This document shows, in pieces, positions 41,148 to 41,397 of a DNA stretch of 41,397 nt. Source of the stretch: Ruminococcus sp. (GTDB taxonomy: Bacteria; Bacillota; Clostridia; Oscillospirales; Ruminococcaceae); NCBI GenBank assembly GCA_017470535.1, contig JAFUYP010000030.1:1-41397 (forward strand), written 5' to 3'. Position 1 is the first letter of the stretch. Each line of letters opens with the position of its first letter. The notes beneath the pieces are model-generated. The model had not been told where the DNA came from. It saw only the letters and a program-made list of their open reading frames with translations, and made no database searches. The position numbers and the translations under genes were made by a program.

Positions 41148-41397
41148 ATGGAAATATACACTGTCAGCTTATTTGGTCATAGGCGCATTGACAGTATTGC
41201 TGAGCTTGAAAACAAGTTAGAACCCATAATATGTGAGCTCATTAAGAATAAGTCATATGTAGAATTTCTTATCGGACGAGAGGGTGAATTTGACCGGATC
41301 GCTGCCGGTATAATACGCCGGATATGTAAAGAGCTTGACTACGGAAATACTCACCTGTCACTTGTGCTGCCATATATGACGGCAGAATACAGGGATA
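41148..41397 (+). CDS. SLOG-like protein, 3' end outside window
   Basis: The first 83 residues are visible, starting MEIYTVSLFGHRRIDSIAEL. A Rossmann-like pattern follows: strand, GHR loop, helix, then VEFLIGREGEFDRIAAGIIRR and LSLVLPYMTAEY. The GHR and GREGEFD turns resemble the SLOG/DUF1273 nucleotide-binding superfamily, members of which occur in competence and in defence systems. The specific family is uncertain and the gene runs off the window. GGGGGTG precedes the ATG. It is under a perfect promoter with operator boxes and divergent from a ribbon-helix-helix gene. Confidence 0.7.
   Translation, partial: MEIYTVSLFGHRRIDSIAELENKLEPIICELIKNKSYVEFLIGREGEFDRIAAGIIRRICKELDYGNTHLSLVLPYMTAEYRD

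Overview
The window reads as chromosome of a gut-type anaerobic Firmicute, most likely Ruminococcus or a close Oscillospiraceae relative. The basis is a clostridial type II fatty-acid synthesis cluster using FabK, secreted serine-rich lipoproteins including a GH26 mannanase, BspA-like leucine-rich repeats, and a MobV/RepA-type mobilizable element. The genus is inferred; there is no rRNA here to settle it.

Bases 1-1,960 hold the end of a MATE transporter, mscL with its own promoter and terminator, and a 172-bp palindromic MITE-like repeat. Bases 1,976-13,550 are a minus-strand fatty-acid cluster, in transcription order fabH, an unknown gene, a Zn-phospholipase-C-like gene, fabK, two SGNH hydrolases, fabG, fabF, accB, fabZ, accC, accD, accA, acpP. 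No fabD is present; two SGNH hydrolase genes lie between fabK and fabG, where related clusters usually carry it. Internal promoters precede fabF and accD, so the cluster is probably read as at least three overlapping transcripts.

Bases 13,670-20,300 are accessory: a possible Imm42-like protein, an ECF sigma factor with a membrane anti-sigma-like partner, a NUDIX hydrolase, a DUF4261 protein, a broken phosphotransferase-like gene, a secreted LRR protein and an XRE regulator.

Bases 20,389-29,623 are a 9.2-kb integrative mobilizable element at the 3' end of guaA. It carries a tyrosine integrase, excisionase, MobC, RepA-like ATPase, MobV relaxase, a TnpV-like protein and a candidate oriT. Its cargo sits just inside each end. 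On the left is an HNH protein with a central DGQH (ParB/DndB-like) motif under its own promoter. On the right is an AT-rich unknown gene translationally coupled to an XRE regulator. Paired GTTGCCA boxes exactly 11 bp apart mark both ends. A second copy of the right-end architecture lies beyond the left end, which suggests tandem integration or a remnant of an earlier element.

Bases 29,612-41,397 return to chromosome: guaA, a zinc-ribbon membrane protein, an XRE regulator, a GT2 - GH26 mannanase - DUF3990 operon, a HAD phosphatase, rmuC, a 59-residue gene, a MntP/YtaF-type membrane protein and initiator tRNA-Met. After a decayed stretch come a RelE/ParE-DinJ toxin-antitoxin pair and a ribbon-helix-helix regulator divergent from a truncated SLOG-like gene.

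The best candidates for something undescribed are the two cargo genes at the element ends and the repeated attachment-site architecture. Promoters and terminators were called by eye. No searches were run, so family names rest on recognised motifs.
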